Numbered from the stretch's first letter, positions 34,345 to 43,214 are shown. The stretch: 64,000 bases of DNA from CADEER01 sp965216585 (GCA_965216585.1 CBDCGC010000003.1:2480001-2544000); one strand, 5' to 3'. Notes: generated by a model from the letters alone, not told the origin. Program-made: numbers and translations.

Positions 34345-35433
34345 CTATTCCATCGCGGCGGCGTTTGCCGTCTGACGCATGTAGTGGTCAGCGAGAACCA
34401 GACAGGCCATCGCCTCGACCATCGGTACTGCACGCGGCAGAACGCACGGGTCGTGGCGACCTTTCGCTTCGAGGGTGCGCGCCTCACCCTTGTCGTCGAC
34501 CGTTTCCTGGGCTTTGCGAATCGTCGCCGTCGGTTTGAAGGCAACGCGAAAGACGATGTCTTCGCCGTTGGTGATGCCTCCCTGGATACCGCCGGAGCGA
34601 TTGGACGTTGTGCGCACCTTGCCGTCCTCTACGATGAAAGGGTCGTTGTGTTCGCTTCCCGTCATCGTCGCACCAGCGAAGCCGCTGCCGATCTCGAAGC
34701 CCTTTGATGCCGGCAGGGACATCACCGCATGAGCGAGATCGGCTTCGAGCTTGTCGAAGACCGGCTCGCCCAGGCCGGGCGGCACACTGCGACAGACGCA
34801 CTCGACGACCCCGCCGAGCGAGTCGCCGTCGGCGCGCGCCCGATCGATGCGTTCGATCATCAACGCCGCCGCTTTCCCATCCGGGCAGCGGGCGATGTTG
34901 CCCTCGACCGCATCGATCGTCACCGTGCTCGCATCGACATCAGCGGCAATGGTGTGGACCTGCTTGACCCAGGCCAGCACCTCGATTCCCGCGACTTCGC
35001 GCAGCAGCTTGCGCGCAATCGCTCCGGCGGCGACCCGGCCGATCGTCTCGCGCGCCGAGGCGCGGCCGCCGCCGTGCCAGTTGCGAATCCCGTACTTCGC
35101 CTCATAGGTGAAGTCGGCGTGCGAAGGGCGATAGACGTCCTTGAAGTCCTCGTAGGCACTGGGCCGGGCATCTTTGTTGCGCACGACCACGGTTATAGGT
35201 GTTCCCAGCGTCAGCCCCTCGAACAATCCGGAAAGAACCTCCGCCTCGTCGGCCTCGGCGCGCGGCGTCGTGATCCGGCTCTGCCCCGGCTTGCGCCGGT
35301 CGAGATCGCGCTGGATCTCCTCGACCGAGATAGGCAAGCGCGGCGGGCAACCATCAACGATAACCCCGACCGCACCGCCGTGCGATTCGCCGAAAGTGCT
35401 GATGCGAAAGAGCTGTCCGAAATGCGAAGCCAT
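34345..35433 (-). CDS. aroC: Chorismate synthase
   Basis: A 362-residue enzyme making chorismate from 5-enolpyruvylshikimate 3-phosphate with reduced FMN, the last shared step to aromatic amino acids and folate. Signatures: TFGESHGGAVGVIVDGCPPR, RPSHADFTYEAKYGIRNWHGGGRASARET (the FMN/substrate site with its Arg and His residues), and SNRSGGIQGGITNGEDI. Full length, no oddities. It stands as a single core gene between toxin-antitoxin loci, so the accessory genes on both sides probably entered around it. Confidence 0.98.
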   Translation of the reverse strand: MASHFGQLFRISTFGESHGGAVGVIVDGCPPRLPISVEEIQRDLDRRKPGQSRITTPRAEADEAEVLSGLFEGLTLGTPITVVVRNKDARPSAYEDFKDVYRPSHADFTYEAKYGIRNWHGGGRASARETIGRVAAGAIARKLLREVAGIEVLAWVKQVHTIAADVDASTVTIDAVEGNIARCPDGKAAALMIERIDRARADGDSLGGVVECVCRSVPPGLGEPVFDKLEADLAHAVMSLPASKGFEIGSGFAGATMTGSEHNDPFIVEDGKVRTTSNRSGGIQGGITNGEDIVFRVAFKPTATIRKAQETVDDKGEARTLEAKGRHDPCVLPRAVPMVEAMACLVLADHYMRQTANAAAME

Positions 35434-35509
35434 GGCACCGTACTTTCTGCTTTATATCGAATCGGAAGGGCAACCAATCACGTCCTTCGAGGGTCGATCG
35501 GTGCCAGGT

Positions 35510-35525
35510 TGATGTTTAGACATCA
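35510..35525. promoter_or_regulatory. Inverted repeat upstream of orphan antitoxin
   Basis: TGATGT-TTAG-ACATCA, a perfect 6-bp inverted repeat, ends 26 bases before the ATG at 35552 and lies where a promoter would be. It is a candidate operator for autoregulation. Confidence 0.35.
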
Positions 35526-35551
35526 AAACTAGTAACGGTAGTGTCATCACT

Positions 35552-35848
35552 ATGCGGACTACTCTGACTCTGGATGACGATCTCGCCGCAATTCTCAAAC
35601 AGCGCGCAAGAACGACTGGTGCCTCGTTTCGCGAGGTCCTGAACCAAACCCTGCGTAGCGCACTGGCTGCCGACGCTGTGGCTCCGCCTGGAGAAACACC
35701 GCGAACCATTCCGCACTCCTTCGGGTTCCGTGACGAGATCGACCTCGACAAGTTGAACCAGCTCGCCCACGATCTCGAAGTCGAAGCGTTCGTCGAGAAG
35801 GGCCGCCTGCAACCCATGTGCCTGGCCTCAGCGAGTGAAGCGCGCTAG
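35552..35848 (+). CDS. Orphan VapB-like antitoxin (ribbon-helix-helix)
   Basis: A 98-residue protein. MRTTLTLDDDLAAILKQRAR and ASFREVLNQTLRSAL form the ribbon-helix-helix of DUF2191/VapB-type antitoxins; EIDLDKLNQLAHDLEVEAFVEKG is the usual toxin-binding tail. No PIN-domain gene follows. The last 21 bases overlap the 3' end of the convergent esterase gene, and its last residues (LQPMCLASASEAR) are not family-like. The partner toxin seems to have been lost at this junction, leaving an orphan. Confidence 0.82.
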   Translation: MRTTLTLDDDLAAILKQRARTTGASFREVLNQTLRSALAADAVAPPGETPRTIPHSFGFRDEIDLDKLNQLAHDLEVEAFVEKGRLQPMCLASASEAR

Positions 35849-36673
35849 GAAGCGCCAGATCCTCTGCGTCGCTTGCGACGGCCAGCGGTGCGCAAACCGC
35901 TCTTCGCAGTATACGACGCTCGATGCCGCACGGCACGGCTCGTATCGCATGCAAGCCGGAGCCTCCGGCGCGCTGGCACCAGCGGCAGCACCGCATCCGT
36001 TGGCATCAAGCCACTGATCGCGGCTGGCGCGGGCGCGGTCGACGGTGATCAGCGTGTCCTCGCTGCCGTGGTGGATCATCACCGGCACCGGACGTTTGGG
36101 TTTGCAGGGCGAACGCAAACTCCCGCCGGAAACCGGCGCGACGGCGGCAAAGGTCTCGCTCATTTCGCAGCCCAGCAGGGATGAAAAGAAGGCGCCGTTG
36201 GAAAACCCGGTGGCATAGACCCGATCGAGATCGATGCAGTAGTCACGGCCGATCTCCGCCAGCATCGCCCGAACGAAACGCAGGTCGCGGTTCTTCGTTC
36301 CCGGCTCCATCTGCCACCCGTTGTTGGTGTACGTCTGTCCGCGCAGCGTCAGCACGATCGGCAACCCGGTGGGGTAGACCGTGATGAAACCATGCTCTTT
36401 GGCGAGCGCGCGAAACCCAGACACCTGCCACACGCCAGCGCCGCTGTGGCCGAAGCCGTGGAAGTCGAAAAGCAACGGCACAGGCTCCGACGAACCAACC
36501 CCCCGCGGCACATCGAGAATATACTCGCGAGCAACACCCCCAACGTCGGCCGTCCGCTCGATACGCCGGCCGTGCTGGATGGCGGATCCACAGCCGGGAC
36601 TCTCCACCGCCAACGCCGGCGACGACGCAGAGGCGATCGCGCCAAACAGGGCGACGAAGAATGGGAAGCGCAT
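35828..36673 (-). CDS. Secreted esterase, LpqC / polyhydroxybutyrate depolymerase family
   Basis: A 281-residue exported alpha/beta hydrolase. A signal peptide (FFVALFGAIASASSPALA) leads to PLLFDFHGFGHSGAGVW (oxyanion region), then the nucleophile elbow YATGFSNGAFFSSLLGCEM with Ser in GFSNG. VMIHHGSEDTLITVDRA supplies the Asp and the C-terminal FAHRWPSQ the His. Family members split polyhydroxyalkanoate, feruloyl or acetyl esters. Six or more Cys residues suggest disulfides outside the cell. The start at ATG 36673 leaves a 100-base divergent gap to the mazE-like gene. A second, broken copy of its 5' end lies at 37692-37800. Confidence 0.85.
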   Translation of the reverse strand: MRFPFFVALFGAIASASSPALAVESPGCGSAIQHGRRIERTADVGGVAREYILDVPRGVGSSEPVPLLFDFHGFGHSGAGVWQVSGFRALAKEHGFITVYPTGLPIVLTLRGQTYTNNGWQMEPGTKNRDLRFVRAMLAEIGRDYCIDLDRVYATGFSNGAFFSSLLGCEMSETFAAVAPVSGGSLRSPCKPKRPVPVMIHHGSEDTLITVDRARASRDQWLDANGCGAAAGASAPEAPACMRYEPCRAASSVVYCEERFAHRWPSQATQRIWRFLARFTR

Positions 36674-36773
36674 CACAACCGCACTTACCACCTAACCGCC
36701 TTATTCATAAATCTGCTTCCCGACGTCGGCGGGATCCGTTGCTGACGGGTCGAGAGACTGGTATCAAAAAAGT

Positions 36774-37022
36774 ATGAAATCGAATGCGAAATCGAGCGTC
36801 ACGCTGCCGGCCGAAGAGATTGAGCTGGTTCTGACGCTGAAGAAACGACTTCGCCTGAAGAGCAATGTCGAAGTCGTCCGGCGCGGACTTCACCTATTGC
36901 GGGAGACCACGGATCGCAACGAGCTGAGAAAGGCATACCGCCGGGCTTCCGAGACCGTCCGCGTCGAGAACGCGGTCGATATGGAGTCGCTCGATGAGCT
37001 TACCGGAGAAGGGCTCGATTGA
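36774..37022 (+). CDS. MazE-like antitoxin
   Basis: An 82-residue antitoxin-like protein. KSSVTLPAEEIELVLTLKKRL and KSNVEVVRRGLHLLRETTDR resemble the ribbon-helix-helix antitoxins that accompany MazF/PemK toxins; the tail (ENAVDMESLDELTGEGLD) is acidic, as expected for toxin binding. Its TGA overlaps the TTG start of the mazF gene by four bases, so the pair is coupled. It diverges from the esterase gene. Confidence 0.85.
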   Translation: MKSNAKSSVTLPAEEIELVLTLKKRLRLKSNVEVVRRGLHLLRETTDRNELRKAYRRASETVRVENAVDMESLDELTGEGLD

Positions 37023-37369
37023 AAGCCGCAATCCGTTACGGGTCCCTCTACACCGCTGACCTGAATCCCAGGCGTGGCACCGAAGCGGGTAAGATCCGTC
37101 CCGTATTGGTCTTGCAGACCAACCTGCTCAATGATCAGGCCGGCCATCCGTCGACGTTCGTTCTCCCGTGCACGACGAAGCTCACCGGGGAGAACATCCT
37201 TCGCACCGAGCTACCCAAGGGTATCGCCGGCAACACGAGAGCCTGTGAGATCATGATCGACCAGGGCCGGGCAATCGACAACACGCGCTTTCGCAGGCTT
37301 CTCGGTCCGCTCCCCCGCGCGGTTCTGGTCGAGGTACAGCGCAAGCTCCGCCAACTGCTCGAACTGTGA
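37019..37369 (+). CDS. MazF/PemK-type mRNA interferase toxin
   Basis: A 116-residue MazF-family endoribonuclease. IRYGSLYTADLNPRRGTEAGKIRPVLVLQ carries the usual GxEQG-like loop (here RRGTEAGKIRPVLV), then STFVLPCTTKLTG and the C-terminal ACEIMIDQGRAIDNTRFRRLLG with the conserved QxRxxD-type strand. The start is TTG 37019 within the antitoxin stop. It should cut mRNA at short specific sites when unbound. Confidence 0.92.
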   Translation: MKAAIRYGSLYTADLNPRRGTEAGKIRPVLVLQTNLLNDQAGHPSTFVLPCTTKLTGENILRTELPKGIAGNTRACEIMIDQGRAIDNTRFRRLLGPLPRAVLVEVQRKLRQLLEL

Positions 37370-37439
37370 ATCGCATCCCGATGTACCTGTTGGTACATGG
37401 ATTCCCCCGCAGGCGTTGAGAATCCCCAGAGATTGTCGC

Positions 37440-37691
37440 TGCGCACGACGAATGTGTGGTGATCCTCACCCCGCAGATCTCTGCGGCGCGCTGACTCGAC
37501 CGCGTCAGCACTCGCACGCTGTCCCACACTAGAGTCGAATCCGTGGGGTGGTGAATGTTGGACTCCACCACCATGCAGTCCAACCGCACCTTGCGCCCCT
37601 TCTCCACAGCCGCTGGCTACGGCGTGGGTCAGCACAATCTTGTTGATCGCCTCCAGCGCCTCGGCCCTGATCCGTTTGATGTCGCGTTGTA
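37440..37691 (-). pseudogene. Transposase remnant (IS5/ISNCY-like, internal fragment)
   Basis: On the minus strand a transposase fragment is readable in two frames: DIKRIRAEALEAINKIVLTHAV, then after a shift near 37615 EKGRKVRLDCMVVESNIHHP and TDSTLVWDSVRVLTR. The segment VESNIHHPTDSTLVWDSVRVLTR is characteristic of IS5/ISNCY-type DDE transposases. N- and C-terminal parts and terminal repeats are absent, so it is a dead internal piece. It is fused at 37691/37692 to a broken esterase 5' end. Confidence 0.65.
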
Positions 37692-37800
37692 ATACGCCGG
37701 CCGTGCTGGATCGCAACCCCACAGCCAGAGCCCCCCAAACCGGCAATACCGTGCACGCAACCGTGCCGAGGAGCAGGCCAACGAAGATTGAGGTTCTCAT
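37692..37800 (-). pseudogene. 5' fragment of an LpqC-type esterase gene
   Basis: From ATG 37800 the minus strand encodes a signal peptide (MRTSIFVGLLLGTVACTVLP), then in a second frame SGCGVAIQHGRRI, matching CGSAIQHGRRI of the intact esterase at 36.6 kb. Similarity stops at 37692, where a transposase fragment begins. The upstream DNA of both copies also shares a TTATTCAT-containing stretch (about 36710 and 37875). It is a duplicated and broken paralogue. Confidence 0.65.
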
Positions 37801-38143
37801 CGAGACCGAAACACCACCTCGCGCGCGATCCTCGAAACCCGCACAAAAACTATCGGTGCCGCACTTAGCCCGCCCTTATTCATGAACTTTGTGCTGATAC
37901 CGCCTAGAACCGTTGCCTCACAGAGTACGTGACCGTGTCTTTGCAACCCCACGACACTCTGTCGAAGCGTCCATCCAGACCTGAAGCTCAATGACGCGAC
38001 TGGACACGTACTTCCGCGGTCGCCTTCCTCATTCCTTGAATCATTCGGGTTAGCCAGGGGTTAGCCAGGGTTAGACAAGACATGCGCCGAGTCGGCAGAG
38101 CCTGGTAGAGGATTCCGGGACAATTGTCGAAACCCTCGAGGGG
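37801..38143. other. Non-coding interval with a short tandem repeat
   Basis: No gene is visible in this 343-base gap. Two and a half copies of the 11-mer GGGTTAGCCAG lie at 38047-38074. An ACAGAGT / ACTCTG pair near 37919-37962 could be the relic of an insertion end, but nothing decisive supports it. Confidence 0.4.
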
Positions 38144-39301
38144 CTAGAGCTCGTCGGGGGGTAGGGCCTCGATACCATCCGCGACGGGATAGGTGTGGGG
38201 GGCTCTGCAGATTACGGCGGCTCGGGCGATGTGGTCTTGGCCGACGGCTCTTTGTACGTGGCGTAGGTTTGCCAGGTCGCTCGCCGATGGCAGCTCGGTC
38301 CACTTGGCTTCGTAGATCTCCATCTTCCCGGCTGCGTCGACAATGAAGTCGACTTCTCGCGTGCGATCGCGCCAGAAGTACACCTTTCCGGCTCGCCCGG
38401 TGCGACGCTCGCGGTGGCGAAGCTGGGCGCAAACGAAGGTCTCCCACACGGCGCCGGCAGCAGGCGACGACGTCAGCTCGTCGACGGTGCGGATGTTGAG
38501 CAGGGCACACAGAAGACCCGTGTCGGCGATGTAAAGCTTGGGGCTCTTGATGATCGATTTGGTGCGGTTGGAGTACCACGGCTCTACCAGCACGATCTGC
38601 CCCGATGCTTCGAGAACCGACAACCATTGGTTGGCCGTCGAGGGTGCAATGCCAACGTCACGGGCCAGATCTGCCTTGTTGAGCAGGTTGGCCGAACGCA
38701 AGGCGCAGGCGCGCAGGAAGCGCTCGAAGTCGCGCAGCTTTCCTACGTTGGCAAGGGCGCGTACGTCGCGCTCGAGATAGGTGGCGATGTAGGAGTTGTA
38801 GAACGCAACCGAGTCGATGTCGGGATTGGCCTGCAGCTCGGGAAATCCACCGCGGACGATAACATCTTCCAGCGGTTGCTGTGGCATCTCCTGGCGAACT
38901 TCATGCAAAGACAGAGTTTCCAGCTCGATGATGTCAGCGCGTCCGGCAAGCGAATCGGCAACGCCCTTCATCAATGTAAACTTCTGCGATCCCGTGAGCA
39001 GGAAGCGGCCGTTTGCCTCTCGGTCGATGTCGACGGCCACTTTTAGATGACGAAAGAGGGCCGGTGCATACTGGACTTCGTCAACGACGACCGGCGGCTG
39101 GTGTCTCGACAAAAACACCTCCGGCGCTTCTTCGGCCTGTTGGGCCTCGCTCGGCAGGTCGAGGGATACGAACTCGTGGTCGGGAAACAACCTGCGGAGC
39201 AAGGATGTCTTGCCGGTTTGGCGCGCGCCGGTAAGCACTAGAACCGGCCTCGTGGCGGCACTTCGCTCCAGCCGCTCTTCTACCGATCTGTCGATCCACA
39301 T
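38144..39301 (-). CDS. ATP-binding protein with AAA_14 and DUF4143 domains
   Basis: A 385-residue ATPase of a family common in mobile and defence-rich regions. Walker A is VLTGARQTGKTSLLRRLF (about residues 23-40) and Walker B VVVDEVQYAPALFRHLK. RFLLTGSQKFTLMKGVADSLAGR is the sensor region, and the C-terminal DUF4143 domain includes ETFVCAQLRHRERRTG and VYFWRDRTREVDFIVDAAGK, a PD-(D/E)xK-like strand (EVDFIV...YEAKW) suggesting nuclease ancestry. Start ATG 39301. The role of the family is unknown. A truncated paralogue is at 49046-49318. AT-rich repeats of ATATGC precede the start. Confidence 0.9.
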   Translation of the reverse strand: MWIDRSVEERLERSAATRPVLVLTGARQTGKTSLLRRLFPDHEFVSLDLPSEAQQAEEAPEVFLSRHQPPVVVDEVQYAPALFRHLKVAVDIDREANGRFLLTGSQKFTLMKGVADSLAGRADIIELETLSLHEVRQEMPQQPLEDVIVRGGFPELQANPDIDSVAFYNSYIATYLERDVRALANVGKLRDFERFLRACALRSANLLNKADLARDVGIAPSTANQWLSVLEASGQIVLVEPWYSNRTKSIIKSPKLYIADTGLLCALLNIRTVDELTSSPAAGAVWETFVCAQLRHRERRTGRAGKVYFWRDRTREVDFIVDAAGKMEIYEAKWTELPSASDLANLRHVQRAVGQDHIARAAVICRAPHTYPVADGIEALPPDEL

Positions 39302-39439
39302 ATGCAAAATATGCGATATAGTCGTAGATATTGCAATACCCCGGGCATCCAATCAGATTCGCTGCGACCCATCTTAGGTTGAACTCACATCGATCGGGCA
39401 CTATTGACATCCTGAAGCATATACATTGAAGATAATCGT

Positions 39440-39652
39440 ATGCGAACGACGTTGGACATCCCCGGGCCGCTGATCGAAGAGGCGCGTAGTATTTTGGGCT
39501 TCAAGTCGAAGACGGACACCGTGATCGTTTCCCTGCGCGAGCTGATTCGGCGCCATCGTGTACAGGAGTTGCGCGAGCTGATGGGCTCGGTCGATCTCGA
39601 CATCGATCTCGAAGAATCACGGCGCCGGCCCAAACGACGCGGCACAGCGTGA
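39440..39652 (+). CDS. VapB-type antitoxin, copy A
   Basis: A 70-residue antitoxin of the VapB/DUF2191 type. MRTTLDIPGPLIEEARSILG and KTDTVIVSLRELIRRHRVQE give the ribbon-helix-helix; VDLDIDLEESRRRPKRRGTA is the toxin-binding tail. It differs from the second copy (52960) at only a handful of residues near the N-terminus. The stop overlaps the VapC GTG start by four bases. Upstream, GCATA...TATGC flanks the promoter and may be the operator. Confidence 0.92.
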   Translation: MRTTLDIPGPLIEEARSILGFKSKTDTVIVSLRELIRRHRVQELRELMGSVDLDIDLEESRRRPKRRGTA

Positions 39653-40041
39653 TTGCCGTCGATACGTCGGTTTGGGTTGCTGCGCTACGCGACTCCTCGA
39701 ACCATGAAGCGGCAGTTCTCGACAAGGCGCTCGACGAAGATCGAGTCGCTTTATTGGCCCCGGTGAAAATCGAAATCCTTGCTGGCGCCGGCAGTGACGA
39801 CCGGCAACGCCTGCACCGGCTTCTCAGCGCATTGCCGGTGTTCTACCCGGTCGAGCAAACATGGCGAACGATCGAGTCCTGGATCGACATTGCTGCCAAA
39901 CAGGGACACCGATTTGGCTTTGCCGATCTCCTCATTGGCGCCATCACCGCCGACAACGGATACCAGCTCTGGTCGCTCGATTCCGATTTTCGCCGCATGT
40001 CGGAAGTCGGCCTGATCGATCTCTACACGCCATCCAAATAG
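39649..40041 (+). CDS. VapC toxin, PIN-domain ribonuclease, copy A
   Basis: A 130-residue PIN toxin with the acidic catalytic residues in place: Asp4 in AVDTSVWVAALRD, Glu in APVKIEILAGAG, Asp in FADLLIGAITADNG and Asp in LWSLDSDFRRM. GTG start at 39649. It is nearly identical to the copy at 53169, so the two systems can probably cross-neutralise each other. Confidence 0.95.
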   Translation: MIAVDTSVWVAALRDSSNHEAAVLDKALDEDRVALLAPVKIEILAGAGSDDRQRLHRLLSALPVFYPVEQTWRTIESWIDIAAKQGHRFGFADLLIGAITADNGYQLWSLDSDFRRMSEVGLIDLYTPSK

Positions 40042-40173
40042 TCTGAACCGGCGCTCTCAACGTCATACCGTCGCGCGAACATCACCCGCAAAATGCCTGT
40101 ACGTTTCAACCGGACAACAAAGCCACAGGACGAGAGAGCAATGGCGGCTTGGGTCGCTTCGGCCGCTATCCGA

Positions 40174-40593
40174 TCAGCTCTTCGTGACCTCGATAGAAGC
40201 CTTGGCAGCAGCTCGTGACAATTGTTGGTCGAGGGTAGCCAAGCCGCATTGTAAGCGATCGGCAAGCTCGAGGTACGTGGCGTCGTAGGCTGAAAGACCG
40301 TAGCGGAGGGCGTATGTCGTGATCCGTTCACGAGCGAGCAGTGACTCGTGATCGAGCGTCTGCCGCGGAAGTGCATCGAGCAACTCGTGTGCTGCCACAA
40401 CTTGTTCGCTTGTCACTCGTTTCCGTTTCGCTGCGGTCAAGAGAAGATTGCTCATCTCGTAGATCCACAACCGCGGTACGCATAGGTCCGTTTTCCCCGC
40501 CAATGAATCGCGCAGTACGCGATGGGCCCCCCTCGAAGCCTCGTCCGGCAAGAGCCAGGCGCCGGCAAACGACGCGTCAACCACGAGTCTCAC
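40174..40593 (-). CDS. VapC-family toxin with PIN domain
   Basis: A 139-residue PIN-domain RNase of a different subgroup from the neighbouring pair. LVVDASFAGAWLLPDEAS has the first Asp, WIYEMSNLLLTA the Glu, LSAYDATYLELADRLQCGLATLD the remaining Asp residues. GTG start at 40593, one base after the antitoxin stop on the same strand. The pair sits in an insertion that splits duplication copy A. Confidence 0.92.
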   Translation of the reverse strand: MRLVVDASFAGAWLLPDEASRGAHRVLRDSLAGKTDLCVPRLWIYEMSNLLLTAAKRKRVTSEQVVAAHELLDALPRQTLDHESLLARERITTYALRYGLSAYDATYLELADRLQCGLATLDQQLSRAAAKASIEVTKS

Positions 40594-40594
40594 C

Positions 40595-40843
40595 TCAGCG
40601 ACGCCCCTCTTCGATCAACGCCTTTAACGATTCCGGACCGGGTTGGGCGCTCTTGCGGAACGAGCGAAACCGCTCGAGAACTTCCTTTGGTGTGGGCTGA
40701 GTCGCTGCCAGGTCCGTGGCGGCAGTCAGCAATGCAACACGCTTGCCCCGTCGCGTAATGTAGATTCTCTGCCCCCGCTCGACTTGCGCCAGTAGCTCCG
40801 AAAGCTTGTTCTTAGCTTCAAACGTGCCGACCTCAATATCCAT
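40595..40843 (-). CDS. Phd/YefM-type antitoxin
   Basis: An 82-residue antitoxin. DIEVGTFEAKNKLSELLAQVERGQRIYITRRGKRVALL is the compact Phd/YefM DNA-binding domain; the Pro-rich tail (TPKEVLERFRSFRKSAQPGP) binds the toxin. It starts at ATG 40843, directly after a perfect palindrome, and is followed by the VapC gene. Confidence 0.93.
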   Translation of the reverse strand: MDIEVGTFEAKNKLSELLAQVERGQRIYITRRGKRVALLTAATDLAATQPTPKEVLERFRSFRKSAQPGPESLKALIEEGRR

Positions 40844-40860
40844 CTAGCTAAGATAGCTAG
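40844..40860. promoter_or_regulatory. Palindrome at the Phd-VapC antitoxin start (operator candidate)
   Basis: CTAGCTA-AGA-TAGCTAG, a perfect 7-bp inverted repeat, abuts the antitoxin ATG at 40843. Phd/YefM proteins bind such palindromes to repress their own operon, so this is the likely operator. Confidence 0.6.
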
Positions 40861-41065
40861 GTAAGCAGAAAAGGGCAATGTCCTTTCGGGAGAGGGCGCC
40901 GGGTGCACCGGGTGTACGGGAATCGCCGTGACGTCCACGCCAAGGCGGGTCATTGCCGATCTGCCCTCGGAGCCATCCACCTTGGGGCAGGTGGACGATG
41001 GACAGAGAGCCGCGCTCGCGCTGGTCTGAAGTGCTCCTGCGCCACGAAGGCGGCAACTCGAGCGT

Positions 41066-41563
41066 TCACGCCGCGGCGCGGCGGGCGCCGACCAGGGCTT
41101 GCATGGCTTCGGTGATGCCGTCGACGCTCAGATGAAACATCGGAAACAGCCGCTGCACGATGCGGGCGGTGTGCGAGCCGTTCCAGTAGGCGCGGTTGTC
41201 CGGGTTGACCCAAACGCTGCGCTCGAAGTGGTCGGCGATGCGCTGCAGCCACACCACTCCCGGTGTCGATGATTCGCGGCGCGGATCGATACTGCCGAAG
41301 GGCTCGAGCAGCTCGGCTGGGTGCATCGACGCGTCGCCGACGATGGCGACCTTCCAACGGTTGTCGAGTCGGCGCAGGATGTCGGCCGTCGGCACCGCAT
41401 CGGCGCGAGTCATGCGACCGCTGGTGTAGACTTGGTCGTAGATGCAGTTGTGGAAATAGTAAGAGTGCAGCTCGCGCAGGCCGTGGTACTCGTGCAGTGC
41501 GGTCAACAGACGAGAGACCGGCTCAAAGTAGGGGTCCATCGTACCGCCGACGTCCATCAACGA
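41066..41563 (-). pseudogene. CoxE-like VWA gene, 3' fragment (duplication copy A)
   Basis: About 165 codons matching the C-terminal part of the intact CoxE-like gene at 53683-54882, from MDVGGTMDPYFEPVSRLLTA to the end ALVGARRAAA. At 41563 the similarity ends abruptly (GTCCATCAAC, then unrelated DNA), which marks a recombination breakpoint. No start signal or upstream domain remains. The MoxR partner is also absent here. Confidence 0.88.
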
Positions 41564-41656
41564 AAGATCTCAGCCCTGCCGGTAGGAGCGCTGTGACCGG
41601 CACGCTACATTTGGGGTTCGGCGGTTTCGTGAGCGGCAGTTGGCAGATCACGCTCG

Positions 41657-43181
41657 TCACCAAGATGCCGCTGGGCACAAGGACTCAATTCTTGCCTTGA
41701 TTTCATCGTTGCTTGGAATGGTTGAATCAAGTCTTCGAAACACCCCGGGCACATCAGATTCTAGACCCAGCAAGTTTCGAAACAGGTACACACCGTCGGT
41801 CGTTGCGCGTATCGTGTCGTCCGAATCGATGTCCAAGGTGTCGTGAATTTCCGAGATCGACGCAACAATTTCCCAATCAGGGGGGATGAAGACCCCGAGT
41901 GTCCGAAACTCGGTTGGCACTACGGATTCCAACCCGAGGAGGTAGCGAAAGATATAGACACCGTCGGTAGCTGCCGATACCCTACCGTCGTGATCAACAT
42001 CAAGCGCACATTTGCCGCCCTGTCTAATGTCGACGGTTAGGTTGTCCACACCGACCCCGCCGTTGGCGTCCGTTACCGAGAGGGTGACGTTGTGAACCCC
42101 AACCGGCAGATCGACGATCGCTTGTGGCCCCAAAGCTGTTCCGAACTGGCCGCTCCATTCGAACGCGAGTGGGTCATCCTCCACATCTACGGAGGCCTGA
42201 CCGTTAAGCCCTACTGAAACGGAGTCCTTGTTCGTGAATAGAACACGGTCGGGGCCCGCATCCGCGGTTGGCGCTAGGTTGTTTGGATCCAACTCGATCG
42301 CAGGAGCAGAGAAAGATAGTGTCACCGCACCGTAGGGCTCGATACTTCCGACCGAGTTCACCTTGATCAAGTTCATCAGGGTACTCGGATAGCGTTGACC
42401 GCGGTTGTTGACTAAGTCGATGCTAGTGCGATCCGTATCTCCAGGCGTCAAGCTGGAAGCTCGGGGTCCGGAACTGGGCGCGTCCCGGTGGGAGAATACA
42501 TCCAGCGGCCCGTCGGGGGTCGATGCTGCGACGAGAAAGGCACCGGAGCCAATTGTTCTGGGAAAAGGAACCGCAACGGACACTTCGCTGCCCAAGAACT
42601 GGCCGAATTCAATCTCCGCTGTTGGCGCATCGTGAACGGCGCCTCGAATACTAACAGCCAGACGAAACAACGAGTGAGTCTCTCCAGCGTCGGGCGATTT
42701 TTTCAGAGCTGCTATTACTTCATCGTGTGCTGGAGTTTTCCCGAGGAAGTAGCAACTCTTCTTCTCGTGTCTCAGATTCCGCAACAGGCATTCATGGGAG
42801 GACTGGTATACGGAAATTCCGTCAATCTTGTAGTGTACGAATGTCCGGTTATCAGTGCCTCCTCGCACAAGGGCGACAGGATTCCTTTTCTTGGAAACGT
42901 AGGTGGATAGTCCGAATACTGCCTCTGTCTGCCCTGGAACGTCCATTACGCTGCCCAGCAAACGCTTCTCTTTAATATGGTAGAGCCCGTAGAGATGACC
43001 AGCCTCGTGAGCAATCACGGAAGCTATGCTATGGTTCTCTTGAAAAGAAAAGCTACTATTTATGAACTCTATAACGTTCTTGGAAAACACTACTGCGTTG
43101 TCTTTTGGATTGTTGTTGTCGTAGTCGAGCTGATCCGCGAGGCCGAGAGTCTTTGGACCGAGGTCGAGGCGTTCCGGAACC
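41657..43181 (-). pseudogene. Matrixin-like metalloprotease with dockerin-like repeats, 3' part (split by IS3 element)
   Basis: About 508 codons lacking a start. Reading in from the IS end gives PERLDLGPKTLGLADQLDYD, then the zinc motif HEAGHLYGLYH (HExxHxxxxxH). Beta-sandwich regions follow, including a PKD-like domain (VEDDPLAFEWSG; VHNVTLSVTDANGG). Near the C-terminus are two calcium-loop repeats (DVDHDGRVSAATDGVYIFRY and DIDSDDTIRATTDGVYLFRN) of dockerin type. Upstream, the 5' part lies beyond the IS at 44766-45792. The intact protein would be about 850 residues, secreted. The two parts joined directly are out of frame by about one base. Confidence 0.85.
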
Positions 43182-43200
43182 TGTCAACGACAATGAGACA
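43182..43200. repeat. IS3 terminal inverted repeat, left
   Basis: TGTCAACGACAATGAGACA; pairs with 44747-44765 at 16 of 19 positions. Confidence 0.85.
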
Positions 43201-43214
43201 CGTCGGTTCGCGAA

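Larger units (their letters stand above)
39375..40081. repeat. Duplicated vapBC block, copy A
   Basis: Matches 52894-53602 at nearly every base from the vapB middle to the vapC middle and well beyond both genes. The duplication continues in both directions at lower identity: the ATPase 5' end on the left, and the coxE 3' end on the right after an insertion carrying the Phd-VapC pair. Confidence 0.9.

Noticed and set aside
38047..38074. GGGTTAGCCAG tandem repeat considered as the start of a CRISPR-like array
   Set aside because: Only two and a half contiguous copies with no spacers; no cas genes in the window.
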